Part shown: positions 38,716-47,269 of the stretch, in pieces
Position numbering within the stretch: position 1 is the first letter of the stretch
Layout of the letters: each line of letters starts with the position of its first letter
NCBI RefSeq assembly: GCF_045788535.1
Contig: NZ_CP074074.1
Location: forward strand, 2,852,001 to 2,916,000
Source: Allotamlana fucoidanivorans
GTDB taxonomy: Bacteria; Bacteroidota; Bacteroidia; Flavobacteriales; Flavobacteriaceae
Direction: 5' to 3'
Length of the DNA: 64,000 nt
Position numbers and translations under genes: made by a program
Notes under the pieces: generated by a model
Databases searched by the model: none
Seen by the model: only the letters and a program-made list of their open reading frames with translations
Told to the model about the DNA's origin: nothing

Positions 38716-39525
38716 TCATTTTAGAGTATGGATAATTACGGTCATGGCAGCCGCCAAAATTAATTTCATTTTTGGTTCGAGGTCTGACTTGATCCAAATG
38801 ACTTTCTTGTTATTTCCCGAAATACCACGGCCACGGCATTGCACTGCCCCCAAACATTTATTATGCTCGAAAAACTCATAACCATAAGCATCTGGGGCTA
38901 TTAGCGAATTATTTCGATTTTTATTGGAACTGATTGGCTTAATAAAAATGAATCGATTTTCATAAGCCAAGAAACCTTCATCAATAGATCCAATATCGCT
39001 GTTTTCAGTTTGTGCTAGGTAAAAGCTCCATACCTCACCATTACCATTTTCACTTGTTATTTCCGAAGTAAAAATTTGTGTTTTAGAATAATCATCATCT
39101 GGGCCAACGTAAAAATCGAAATTATCCAGACTGAACAATTTGAAGGATTCTACTTCTTTCATAGAAACCTCGCTTAAAGTATTTACAATAACCGAACCTA
39201 TTTCTATATGGTTTAAAACAAAAGAGAATTTATGTTCCGTTCTATATTCAGATCTTGTATTCCAAAAATTTGATTTTCCTTTGGTCTTCATCCAGTCATT
39301 TTGGCTATCAACTACCCTATAATCTCCAAATTTAATCTTTGGAATTTTATTACCCCATTGTGTGTCAAGTTTAACCTTAAGTCTATCACTATTATTTTCA
39401 AGTTCTGGATTGATGGGAATAGTTTTGCTCTGACTATAAATTGTATGAATATTCAAAAATCCAATAATTATTAGAATACTGAACGAAGTTATTCTTGATT
39501 TTAAAAATGTGTTACCGTAAAGCAT
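38716..39525 (-). CDS. Secreted hypothetical protein
   Basis: 269 aa. An N-terminal hydrophobic segment ends in IHTIYSQ, suggesting export. I do not recognise the mature part. It contains beta-rich, charged sequence with two Cys in KCLGAVQCRGRG and a short hydrophobic C-terminal end (LILAAAMTVIIHTLK), which could be a membrane tail. It follows the TPR gene by 15 bp on the same strand, so the pair is probably co-transcribed. Convergent with the rhamnose operon. Confidence 0.7.
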   Translation of the reverse strand: MLYGNTFLKSRITSFSILIIIGFLNIHTIYSQSKTIPINPELENNSDRLKVKLDTQWGNKIPKIKFGDYRVVDSQNDWMKTKGKSNFWNTRSEYRTEHKFSFVLNHIEIGSVIVNTLSEVSMKEVESFKLFSLDNFDFYVGPDDDYSKTQIFTSEITSENGNGEVWSFYLAQTENSDIGSIDEGFLAYENRFIFIKPISSNKNRNNSLIAPDAYGYEFFEHNKCLGAVQCRGRGISGNNKKVIWIKSDLEPKMKLILAAAMTVIIHTLK

Positions 39526-39540
39526 TTAAGAATATTTTTA

Positions 39541-41181
39541 TTAATTTTTTACTTCGTTAGTTAAGTAGTCCTGCAATAGTTTATCACACAAAGCACATTC
39601 ATTATTTTTTATTTTCATAGCTTTTTCAATATTAGAATATGCTATTTTATTTTTACCATCATAAATTTGGTATATAGACGATAGCATAAGTAAATTATAA
39701 AAATCTTGATCATTTTTAATTTGTCTACCAGCACTTTGAAGTAGAAACAGGGTCTTTAATTTCTTGCCTTTTAAAAAATTAAGATGTGCCATTAATCTTG
39801 AAGCGTCAAAGTGATTGGGATTCATTACCCTTACTTTTTTACAGGATGCTTCTGCTTTATCTAAATCATCATTGACAAAATAATTCATGGCAAGTTTCAT
39901 ATGGCTGTCCGAAGTATTTCTTACATTTTGAGTTCTATCAATGTGTTGTTTAAGAACTTTTCTATAATTTAAAGTGTCTGATTGTAAGGTGTATATGCTG
40001 CTCAACGCATTGTAGCTATCATCAAAATTAAATAATTTACTTAGGTTTTCATTAGGAAAAATGGCTATGGCTTTTTTGAAATACGCTTCGGCGGTATTCA
40101 AGTCTTGGAGAAAAAAATATGACATACCTAAACAATGGTTTATAGCATATTCATTGAGTTTTTTATCTTTTTCTAGTTGTTTTAAACTGAATATTATTTC
40201 ATAAATCTTGTTAATTTCATAGGCATTAAAACTGTTAATTTTTAAATTATAATTTTTGATAAAATTAATATGGTGATTTTTGTAGTTTGAAATTTCATTA
40301 TTCATAGTCGGATTGTTCATAGCTATTTTTACAAAAAGTCCTAGGATATCACTCATAAGCCTAGCGTTTTGAATCTCCTGATTTTCTTTGCATTTTAAGG
40401 CATATGTATTTAGGTTTTGAAAATTCAAAATATCATCATAATTAGTGGATATATGATCTATACTTTCAATGTCTAGTTCTGTACTTTTGACAATTTGAGG
40501 TGCTTTGTTAACTATTTCGCCCATAATTAACATGAAATAAGGGAAGGTTTTACATGTTGTATTAGCCTTATTTACCTCTAATGTATAAGAATCATATTCC
40601 TCTGTCTTACCTTTTTCAATTAACAAAACTGGATATGTTGCTATTGCAATAGAATCTAGGGGATTAATAGCCACTGCTTGTTTGAAATCGTTAATTGCAT
40701 TTGCATGTCCTAGTTTAGTTTTTACTAGACCATTTAAAGTAAAATATCTAGCGCTATCTATATGGTGTTTTTTTCGAATCTTTTGAAGCGGCTGTTTTAA
40801 AGAATGATGAGCTTTAATATAGTATTGACGTGCCAGCTTAGTGTGTTTTATGTTTTCGTAATGTGTGCCAATATCCACCAGTATAGCTGGATTTAAGCTG
40901 TCATTTTCCAGTTTTTTTAACAGCCTATTTAAATATGTTGAATCTCGTTTTTTTTCATTCTCAATATCAGAAAAAGAGGCTTTTACCCAAATATTGGAAA
41001 TATTAAAAGACAAGGATATTTCTTCTGAAAAAATTATTTTGGTTAAATCCATTAAAGGGTGTTCTTTGTCTGGTTTGGCAAAAATTGTTTGTTCTACAAT
41101 TTGACTATTTACCATCAGAGAACAAGACCATAGTAGGACAAACAAAAATTCTCTGTTATATTTGTCTCTTAATTTTAGCAT
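39541..41181 (-). CDS. Secreted tetratricopeptide-repeat protein
   Basis: 546 aa with a signal peptide (LLWSCSLMVNSQ). Helical pairs of TPR type recur: HYENIKHTKLARQYYIKAHHSL, DLNTAEAYFKKAIAIFPNE and DDLDKAEASCKKVRVMNPNHFDA all show the A/G-Y/F-P spacing. The C-terminus has a paired-Cys motif (ECALCDKLL). TPR proteins act as scaffolds. No enzymatic domain is visible and the function is unknown. First gene of a two-gene unit with 38716-39525. Confidence 0.75.
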   Translation of the reverse strand: MLKLRDKYNREFLFVLLWSCSLMVNSQIVEQTIFAKPDKEHPLMDLTKIIFSEEISLSFNISNIWVKASFSDIENEKKRDSTYLNRLLKKLENDSLNPAILVDIGTHYENIKHTKLARQYYIKAHHSLKQPLQKIRKKHHIDSARYFTLNGLVKTKLGHANAINDFKQAVAINPLDSIAIATYPVLLIEKGKTEEYDSYTLEVNKANTTCKTFPYFMLIMGEIVNKAPQIVKSTELDIESIDHISTNYDDILNFQNLNTYALKCKENQEIQNARLMSDILGLFVKIAMNNPTMNNEISNYKNHHINFIKNYNLKINSFNAYEINKIYEIIFSLKQLEKDKKLNEYAINHCLGMSYFFLQDLNTAEAYFKKAIAIFPNENLSKLFNFDDSYNALSSIYTLQSDTLNYRKVLKQHIDRTQNVRNTSDSHMKLAMNYFVNDDLDKAEASCKKVRVMNPNHFDASRLMAHLNFLKGKKLKTLFLLQSAGRQIKNDQDFYNLLMLSSIYQIYDGKNKIAYSNIEKAMKIKNNECALCDKLLQDYLTNEVKN

Positions 41182-41453
41182 GGTTTTTAATTACCTAATT
41201 AATGACATAGCTTAATACACATTATCAAAGCTATAACATATACGTATTAATTAGTCCTGTAAAATATTTAGGAGAGAATGCTGGACAATTTATTCCTTTA
41301 AAGTTAATAAAAAACTAGATTATTATAAACTTTGATGTATCAATAAGTTTTACCTGAAAAAGTATCCGAAATTATCCAATGACCATATTCTTGGATAGTA
41401 TTTTGAATGCATTAATATAATTTCACAGTGTTTAATTAATACATTTTGGAATA

Positions 41454-41904
41454 ATGAAAAGAATACAAGGTATCAGTTTAAAGGTTATTTTGTTATCCTT
41501 GTTAGCGATAAGTATAACAAATTGTGTAGGAGACGGGTTGGATATTGATTTTGATAGTTGTAATTTTTACTCCTATATTTACGTGTCTACTTCATGTGAG
41601 TGCTTTGAAAAGAGTCAAGTAGATTGTTCTAAGGACTTTTATATTTTAGATGAAAAAGAGTACAAATGAATTAAACAACTATTTGACCAAACAGGAGCAA
41701 AGTGTATTGAAATTACAGGAATGGATTTTTCTGGTAAAAGTTTTAAAGGAGTAGCCGAAACACCTTTTGTAGATTATTGCCACAAATGGTTCTAAACGTT
41801 TTAAGAAATATTGGTTTTACAAATCTTCTAAAAACGAAAAAGCATCCCAATTTCAATTAATAAAAAAGGAAGGCTTTCCATTGATATATCAAGTGATTTT
41901 GTGA
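41454..41904 (+). pseudogene. Decayed small lipoprotein gene (nonsense plus frameshift)
   Basis: The first 71 codons encode a lipoprotein signal (ISITNC) and a Cys-rich stretch, then TGA at 41667-41669. In the same frame the sequence goes on sensibly (IKQLFDQTGAKCIEITGMDFSGKSFKG) to a TAA at 41793. Around 41778 the coding signal moves one frame over (ATNGSKRFKKYWFYKSS, ending TGA at 41902-41904). One nonsense change and one frameshift therefore break what looks like a single gene of about 150 codons. The family is not recognised. Confidence 0.6.
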
Positions 41905-41916
41905 ATTAAGAAAGCG

Positions 41917-42495
41917 TTATATCAATAAAACCGTCAAACTCATTGCGCCGTGCGCTCCAACAACCAAGCATTGTTCAATATCGGCTGTTTTTGAAGGTCC
42001 TGAAATAAAGACACCAAAAGTTCTGTCTCTTTTTGCTATTAGTTTGTATGCATCCAGCATATGAAGGCATATTTTTGTCTTATCTAAAAGAATAACAAGA
42101 TCATTTGTTATGAAAGGAAGAGCTCTAAGAATAGAGGCCTCTCCCGTTACCCAAATAGCGCCATTCTCAGAAACCCCCAAGTCACCTTCTACAATAGCCA
42201 AATCAATGTCCTGTAATGTATGCGGATCAGTATTTGGTGATATCTGGACAGTTCCTAAAGTACTTTTATTAGTTATACTGACAATTTTGGTTTTATTAGG
42301 GTAAAGCGACTGAATTTCAGAATCAATAGAATTGGGTTCAATCTCTTTTATTTGTCCACCAACAAGCGTTACATTGCTTTTAAATGTTTCTTTTAAATCA
42401 ATTTCTTCTTTAAAAGCGTTTTCATCAATAACCGGAAGCGGCAATGATTCTGGCTTATTCATTTTTACTAAACCTAAAATAGTTGCTCTACTCAT
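41917..42495 (-). CDS. lutC: L-lactate utilisation protein LutC (LUD domain)
   Basis: About 192 aa from the ATG at 42495, whose ATGAGTAG context overlaps the lutB stop by 8 nt; an upstream ATG at 42528 in frame is less likely. The LUD domain has AIVEGDLGVSENGAIWVTGEAS and VFISGPSKTADIEQCLVVGAHGA, both characteristic of LutC/YkgG. The protein is a subunit of the LutABC (LldEFG) iron-sulfur complex that oxidises L-lactate to pyruvate. Last gene of the operon. Lactate is the expected end product of L-lactaldehyde oxidation by the neighbouring rhamnose operon. Confidence 0.88.
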   Translation of the reverse strand: MSRATILGLVKMNKPESLPLPVIDENAFKEEIDLKETFKSNVTLVGGQIKEIEPNSIDSEIQSLYPNKTKIVSITNKSTLGTVQISPNTDPHTLQDIDLAIVEGDLGVSENGAIWVTGEASILRALPFITNDLVILLDKTKICLHMLDAYKLIAKRDRTFGVFISGPSKTADIEQCLVVGAHGAMSLTVLLI

Positions 42496-43858
42496 TGTTT
42501 TTATTTCTTTTTTTATACCATTCTTCAAAACTATCGCCTTTCACTTCTGGTAAATCTCTTGCATTTCCCCAAGCGTTTAACTTATTATATACCATAAATC
42601 TTGGCGCGTGTTTTAATGCAAAACGAGCCGATTTTCCTGCCACTTCAAATAATTTAGGGTTTGCCAAGACCTTACCAGCCGTTTTCATTATCGTCTTTTT
42701 TATAACAGGCTGTGGTTCTTCTTTTACAATAACCTGGCGCCATTTGTATAATTGTTCGTGTATGTTGATTTTAACTGGACAAACATTTGAACATGAACCA
42801 CAAAGGGTAGAGGCGAAGGGAAGCGAACTGTGTTTTTTCAAATCTTTTCCAGGAGAAAGAATTGATCCTATTGGACCAGGAATGGTGTAGTCATAACTAT
42901 GTCCACCACTTCTTCTGTAAATAGGGCAAGTGTTCATACATGCTCCACAACGAATGCAGTGAAGAGAAGCTCTAAAATCTTCTCGGCTTAATTGTTCTGT
43001 TCTTCCATTATCAACAATTACAATATGCATTTCCTTGTCTTCCTCTGGCTTATTGAAATGTGAGGAATATGTGGTTATTGGTTGACCCGTTGCACTGCGG
43101 GCTAATAGTCTTAAAAACACACCTAGATGTTCCTCCCTTGGAATTATTTTTTCAATACCCATACAGGCAATATGCACTTTTGCTAGATGTACACCCATAT
43201 CAGCATTACCTTCATTTGTGCACACTACAAAACCTCCTGTGTTTGCCACTGCAAAATTTACACCCGTAATGGCAACATCGGCGTTTAAAAATTTATTTCT
43301 TAGGTGTTTTCTGGCTTCACCAACCAAATACTCTGGGTTGCCTTGACTGGGTATTGTACCTAAATGTTCTTGGAATAATACATCAACATCTTCTTTAGTT
43401 TTATGAATTGCCGGAAGTACAATATGACTAGGTGGTTCTTCAGCTAATTGTACAATGCGCTCGCCTAGATCGGTATCAATGACTTCAATACCGTGTTTTT
43501 CTAAGTGAGGATTTAAGTGGCATTCTTCAGTAAGCATTGATTTACTTTTTACCACTTTTTTAGCCTTATGCTTGTTCATAATACTCAGAACAATCTCATT
43601 GTGTTCTTTGGCATCAGCAGCCCAATGCACATGAACACCATTTTTTTTGGCATTTTCTTCAAATTGCACCAAATAGGTGTCTAAGTTTGAAAGTACGTTG
43701 GCTTTTAGTGCTGAACCTAATTCTCTCAAATACTCCCAACCATGAACATTGTGAGCAGATTTATCCCGTTTTTCTCTAACGTACCAGAGGGCTTTGTCAT
43801 GCCAGTTTACCTTAGCTTCGTCTTTATTAAATTCTGTTGCTCGCTTTGCGTGATTCAT
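42488..43858 (-). CDS. lutB: L-lactate utilisation iron-sulfur protein LutB
   Basis: 456 aa. N-terminal LUD-type domain (about 60-290). Two [4Fe-4S] cluster motifs follow: CIRCGACMNTCP and, 45 residues on, CGSCSNVCP, with the remaining C-terminal segment carrying the LutB/YkgF tail. It is the electron-transfer subunit of the LutABC lactate oxidation complex and probably passes electrons on to the respiratory chain. It starts 2 bp after the lutA stop and overlaps lutC by 8 nt, so the three genes are translationally tight. Confidence 0.92.
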   Translation of the reverse strand: MNHAKRATEFNKDEAKVNWHDKALWYVREKRDKSAHNVHGWEYLRELGSALKANVLSNLDTYLVQFEENAKKNGVHVHWAADAKEHNEIVLSIMNKHKAKKVVKSKSMLTEECHLNPHLEKHGIEVIDTDLGERIVQLAEEPPSHIVLPAIHKTKEDVDVLFQEHLGTIPSQGNPEYLVGEARKHLRNKFLNADVAITGVNFAVANTGGFVVCTNEGNADMGVHLAKVHIACMGIEKIIPREEHLGVFLRLLARSATGQPITTYSSHFNKPEEDKEMHIVIVDNGRTEQLSREDFRASLHCIRCGACMNTCPIYRRSGGHSYDYTIPGPIGSILSPGKDLKKHSSLPFASTLCGSCSNVCPVKINIHEQLYKWRQVIVKEEPQPVIKKTIMKTAGKVLANPKLFEVAGKSARFALKHAPRFMVYNKLNAWGNARDLPEVKGDSFEEWYKKRNKNNE

Positions 43859-43860
43859 AA

Positions 43861-44637
43861 TTATAAAGTACTATTTAGAATTTCGGCAATATGCATTACC
43901 CTTAGTGGTTGTTTGTTTCTGTTAATTAAACCTTCCATATGCATTAAGCACGAATGATCAGCACCGGTAAGTACTTCAACATCACTTGCAATATGATCGT
44001 TAACACGGTCTTTACCCATTTTAACTGAAATTGTCTCTTCAAAAACAGAGAAGGTTCCTCCAAATCCACAACATTCATCTTGTCTGTTTAAAGACATGAG
44101 TTGTAAGCCTTTTACATTATTTAGTAAATCTTCTTCTGTTGAATAATGTTCACCTTTTACCTCTGAACATGATCCAAGTTTTAGGCCGCGTAAACCATGA
44201 CAGCTTTTATGCAGTCCAACCTTGTGAGGGAAAGAAGCTCCAAGATCTTTCTTTCCTAAAACTTTAACAATGAATTCGCAAAGTTCATAAGCATTATCTC
44301 TAACGCGTTTAACGTCCTCTGTTTGTTCAAGGATATCAAAATGATGCTTTACATGATAAATGCAGCTTCCTGATGGACCTACTATATAATCGTATGCCTT
44401 AAAGTTTTCAACAAACAGTTGGCAGATGCCTTTTGAGTCTTCTTCATAACCCGAGTTGCCAAGAGGTTGACCACAACAGGTTTGTCCTTGAGGATAATGC
44501 ACATCAACACCAAGTTTTTCCAGTAATTCTAAGGTAGCAATACCTACTTGAGGATAGAGTTGATTTACATAGCAGGGAATGAATAAACCTACTTTTAAGT
44601 TTTTCTTTTTCATGTGTTTTTTAATAGACCTAATCAA
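43861..44637 (-). CDS. lutA: L-lactate utilisation protein LutA (CCG-domain)
   Basis: 258 aa as drawn; an in-frame ATG at 44613 (MKKKNLKVGLFIPCYV) is the more typical start and gives 250 aa. Two CCG domains carry the diagnostic motifs QTCCGQPLGNSGY and DECCGFGGTFS, which bind an iron-sulfur or heterodisulfide-type cofactor. Family: LutA/YkgE/LldE. First gene of the operon. The complex converts L-lactate to pyruvate and needs no dedicated lactate dehydrogenase. No regulator is adjacent. Confidence 0.9.
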   Translation of the reverse strand: MIRSIKKHMKKKNLKVGLFIPCYVNQLYPQVGIATLELLEKLGVDVHYPQGQTCCGQPLGNSGYEEDSKGICQLFVENFKAYDYIVGPSGSCIYHVKHHFDILEQTEDVKRVRDNAYELCEFIVKVLGKKDLGASFPHKVGLHKSCHGLRGLKLGSCSEVKGEHYSTEEDLLNNVKGLQLMSLNRQDECCGFGGTFSVFEETISVKMGKDRVNDHIASDVEVLTGADHSCLMHMEGLINRNKQPLRVMHIAEILNSTL

Positions 44638-45010
44638 TTATAAAATTAAGACATTTTGGTAGAGCAGCTGTCCTGTTCTGACCTGCCGTGTCTAATGAAG
44701 TAAAAAAGAATTGGTTATAAGGTGGTTACATTGAAAATAGAGGTCTTTATTGCACTAGAAACAGGTGTTTTAATCTCAAAGTTTCCTGTCAAAATTTGAT
44801 AAAAAGGGCTCAATCCCAAAAGTTGTGTGTGGATTTCAACAAGAAAGATATTTTTGTAGAAAAAAGCTAAGACCTTACATTTATCAATAGACCTACTCAA
44901 GTTATTATTGCCCGAACTGCTAATTACACATTTTGATATTGTTAGTCAATTTAAGCTAGAAGAAAAAACAAGAAGTTTTAACCGTACAAAAATCGTACAT
45001 TTTTTAAATC
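44638..45010. other. Intergenic stretch with no supported gene
   Basis: This 373-bp gap lies between lutA and the terminator of the tRNA. Short ORFs on both strands show no recognisable domain, and one on the plus strand runs on into the antisense of the tRNA, so it is spurious. GCAGCTGTCCTGTTCTG near 44664-44680 is a short G+C-richer patch whose reverse complement (AACAGGACAG) matches bases 3-12 of the window. That is too short to interpret. Confidence 0.5.
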
Positions 45011-45013
45011 AAA

Positions 45014-45057
45014 AAACCCGTAAAACACTGTTTTTTAGTGTTATTACGGGTTTTGTC
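45014..45057 (-). terminator. Rho-independent terminator of tRNA-Ser
   Basis: Read on the minus strand just after the tRNA, the sequence folds as AAAACCCGTAATAACACT / AGTGTTTTACGGGTTTT around a short A-rich loop, then runs into T-rich sequence. It is therefore well placed to end the tRNA transcript. The hairpin also has A/T tails on both sides. Confidence 0.8.
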
Positions 45058-45060
45058 TGC

Positions 45061-45144
45061 GGAGAAAGAGGGATTCGAACCCCCGGAGGTGTGACCCTCA
45101 ACAGTTTTCAAGACTGCCGCATTCGACCACTCTGCCATTTCTCC
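45061..45144 (-). tRNA. tRNA-Ser (anticodon UGA)
   Basis: The minus strand begins GGAGAAATGGCAGAGTGG and ends CTCTTTCTCC, giving a 7-bp acceptor stem (GGAGAAA/TTTCTCC). The anticodon loop CTTGAAA contains TGA. A long variable arm (GTTGAGGGTCACACCTCC) and the T arm GGTTCGAATCC are present, as expected for the class II serine tRNA. Length is 84 nt. The 3' CCA is not encoded. A hairpin terminator follows. Confidence 0.96.
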
Positions 45145-45333
45145 TTGAGTGTCTCATCAGGTATTTCCCTGATTGCGGGTGCAAATATAGAACCCTTTTT
45201 CAATTCTTTCAAATAAAATTAAACTTTTTTCTGATATTTTTTTTCAACCTAATTAATTAGAGCATTTTTATTTGAGATTACAGCAAGAATCAAAAATTCA
45301 AACCTTATTTTTGCAGAAATAGAAAATACTATA

Positions 45334-45963
45334 ATGAACACTATTGAGCAATTAAAATGGCGTTATGCAACAAAAAAATTTAACGCTAATAAAAAGCTTT
45401 CCACATCAAAATTAGAGGTTTTAAAGCAAGCATTTAATTTAACAGCTACTTCGTTTGGGTTACAAACGCTTAAGCTGGTTGTTGTTCAAAATAAAGTGTT
45501 GCGCTCCCAGCTAGTTGAACATGCCTATAACCAAAAACAAGTGTTAGACGCCTCACATCTATTTGTTATCTGTATACAAAAGGATATAAAAGAAGAAGAT
45601 GTTGTTAGTTATTATAATAACATAAAACAAATAAGAAAGACCTCAGAAGATATTCTTAAACCCTACCGAGATGATCTTATTAAAATGATGAAAAGTAAGT
45701 CTTTAAAAGAGCGTCAGCAGTGGTCTGTAAAGCAAGCCTACATTGCCTTAGGTAATTTAATGACCGTTTGTGCCATAGAAGGTGTTGATGCTTGCCCCAT
45801 GGAAGGGTTTGTGCCCAAAGCCTATGATGAAATTTTAAAACTTGATAGCCTAGGGTTAAAATCGGTGCTTTTGTTGCCAGTAGGCTACCGTGCCGATGAC
45901 GACACGTTCTCATCATTTAAAAAAGTGAGAAAACCTATTCGAGAAGCCGTCATAGAATTATAA
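45334..45963 (+). CDS. NAD(P)H-dependent nitroreductase family oxidoreductase
   Basis: 209 aa FMN-binding nitroreductase-fold protein. The N-terminus WRYATKKFNANKKL with TATSFGLQTLKLVVV is the usual FMN phosphate and isoalloxazine region, and GVDACPMEGFVPKAYDEIL with VLLPVGYRADDD matches the E. coli NfsB/YdgI group. Length is typical. It reduces quinones or nitro compounds with NAD(P)H; the natural substrate is not known. It stands alone, and a repeat element lies between it and the next gene. Confidence 0.85.
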   Translation: MNTIEQLKWRYATKKFNANKKLSTSKLEVLKQAFNLTATSFGLQTLKLVVVQNKVLRSQLVEHAYNQKQVLDASHLFVICIQKDIKEEDVVSYYNNIKQIRKTSEDILKPYRDDLIKMMKSKSLKERQQWSVKQAYIALGNLMTVCAIEGVDACPMEGFVPKAYDEILKLDSLGLKSVLLLPVGYRADDDTFSSFKKVRKPIREAVIEL

Positions 45964-45973
45964 ATAAACATAA

Positions 45974-46052
45974 GGGCGTTACCACAAGGGTCGGGCTTTC
46001 GCTACTCGCTCTTTTCAAGGAGCTCAGACACACCGCTCAATCCCTAACGCGC
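45974..46052. repeat. Short intergenic repeat-like element bounded by GCGTTA/TAACGC
   Basis: A 79-bp G+C-richer segment in the gap between two plus-strand genes starts GGGCGTTACC and ends TCCCTAACGCGC, so its edges form an inverted repeat (GCGTTA and TAACGC). Its inner part (TCGGGCTTTCGCTACTCGCTC) resembles a family of short intergenic repeats that I recall from other flavobacterial genomes. Only one copy lies in this window, so the repeat status cannot be shown here. Confidence 0.55.
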
Positions 46053-46075
46053 TCACAACTGCAAAAAAAATAAAT

Positions 46076-47269
46076 ATGCCAGGATTTGAATTATTTGGAG
46101 AGTTAGAAAGACAAGAAGTAAACGATGTTTTAGATAATGGCGTACTTATGCGCTATGGTTTTGATGGTATGCGCAACGGACATTGGAAGGCCAAAGCACT
46201 AGAAGCCGAACTACAAAACACCTTGCAATCAAAATATGTACAATTGGTATCAAGTGGTACGGCAGCTGTCTCGGTAGCTTTAGCTTCGGCTGGAGTAGGA
46301 GCAGGAGACGAGGTGATTATGCCCACGTTTACCTTTGTAGCAAGCTTTGAAGCTATCATGTTGCTGGGCGCCATTCCTGTTTTGGTGGATATTGATGATA
46401 CGCTTGGTTTAGATCCTAAAGCTGTAGAAGAAGCAATTACACCTAAAACCAAAGCCGTTATGGTGGTACAAATGTGTGGTAGTATGGCAAATATGTCTGC
46501 TTTACAAGATATATGCCATACGCATAATTTGCTGTTGGTTGAAGATGCTTGTCAAGCCATTGGCGGAACATATCAAGGAAAACCTTTAGGCAGTATTGGT
46601 GATTTAGGTTGTTTTTCATTTGACTTTGTAAAAACCATTACAAGTGGGGAAGGAGGCGCCGTGGTAACAAATAATAAATCTTACTATTTGAATGCCGATC
46701 ATTACAGTGATCATGGACACGACCATGTAGGGAATGATAGAGGCGCAGAATCGCATCCTTTTTTGGGTTATAATTTTAGAATTTCAGAATTACATGCTGC
46801 AGTTGGTCTGGCTCAAATAAAACGGCTACCTGAGTTTATCAATATTCAGAAGCGTCATTATACCATATTAAGAGAAGCCTTGTCCGTAATTCCTGAAGTT
46901 ACTTTTAGAACGGTGCCGCAAGGTGGGGAAGAGAGTTATGCTTTTTTAAACTTCTTTTTGCCCAATTTAGAAATTGCTACTAAAGTTTCAGAGAGGTTTA
47001 AAGCGAATGGGGTAGATGGTTGTTTTCATTATTATAATAACAACTGGCATTATATCCGAAAATGGGAGCATTTAAAAGACCTAAAATCGTTATTCCCAAT
47101 TTCTACTGAAGTTAAAGAGGGACTAAAATACTTAGCAGATAAAGCCTTCAATAAGTCAGATTATTATATAGCAAGAAACATTTCATGCCTTATAAAACTA
47201 TCGTGGTCAGAAGATGAAGTAAAGGCTAGAGCTAAAAAAATGGTTGAGACTATAAAAAGTTGTTTGTAA
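46076..47269 (+). CDS. DegT/DnrJ/EryC1/StrS-family PLP aminotransferase
   Basis: 397 aa fold-type I PLP enzyme. SSGTAAVSVALASAGVGAGDEV is the cofactor phosphate region, VEDACQAIGGTYQGKPLGSIGD carries the Asp and Gln that bind the pyridine ring, and FDFVKTITSGEGG has the catalytic Lys186. The C-terminal part has the NFRISELHAAVGLAQIKRL signature. The family usually transaminates keto sugars or nucleotide sugars for cell-envelope glycans and antibiotics. No other sugar-nucleotide genes adjoin it, so the substrate is open. The stop codon abuts the end of the convergent ribBA gene. Confidence 0.88.
   Translation: MPGFELFGELERQEVNDVLDNGVLMRYGFDGMRNGHWKAKALEAELQNTLQSKYVQLVSSGTAAVSVALASAGVGAGDEVIMPTFTFVASFEAIMLLGAIPVLVDIDDTLGLDPKAVEEAITPKTKAVMVVQMCGSMANMSALQDICHTHNLLLVEDACQAIGGTYQGKPLGSIGDLGCFSFDFVKTITSGEGGAVVTNNKSYYLNADHYSDHGHDHVGNDRGAESHPFLGYNFRISELHAAVGLAQIKRLPEFINIQKRHYTILREALSVIPEVTFRTVPQGGEESYAFLNFFLPNLEIATKVSERFKANGVDGCFHYYNNNWHYIRKWEHLKDLKSLFPISTEVKEGLKYLADKAFNKSDYYIARNISCLIKLSWSEDEVKARAKKMVETIKSCL

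Noticed and set aside
41905..44637. LUD and CCG genes as a separate redox system (glycolate oxidase or heterodisulfide reductase)
   Set aside because: The three-gene order, the overlaps, and the motif set CCG / two 4Fe-4S / LUD are those of LutABC.
44715..44900. 61-codon minus-strand ORF between lutA and the tRNA
   Set aside because: No recognisable domain, no start context and no conserved neighbour. It cannot be supported as a gene.
44638..45144. tRNA-Ser as an integration site of a mobile element
   Set aside because: No integrase, no repeated tRNA 3' end and no phage-like genes are found nearby.
44908..45216. 102-codon plus-strand ORF with CGERGIRTPGG
   Set aside because: It is the antisense of tRNA-Ser and its terminator. 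The residues are the familiar false translation of a tRNA gene.
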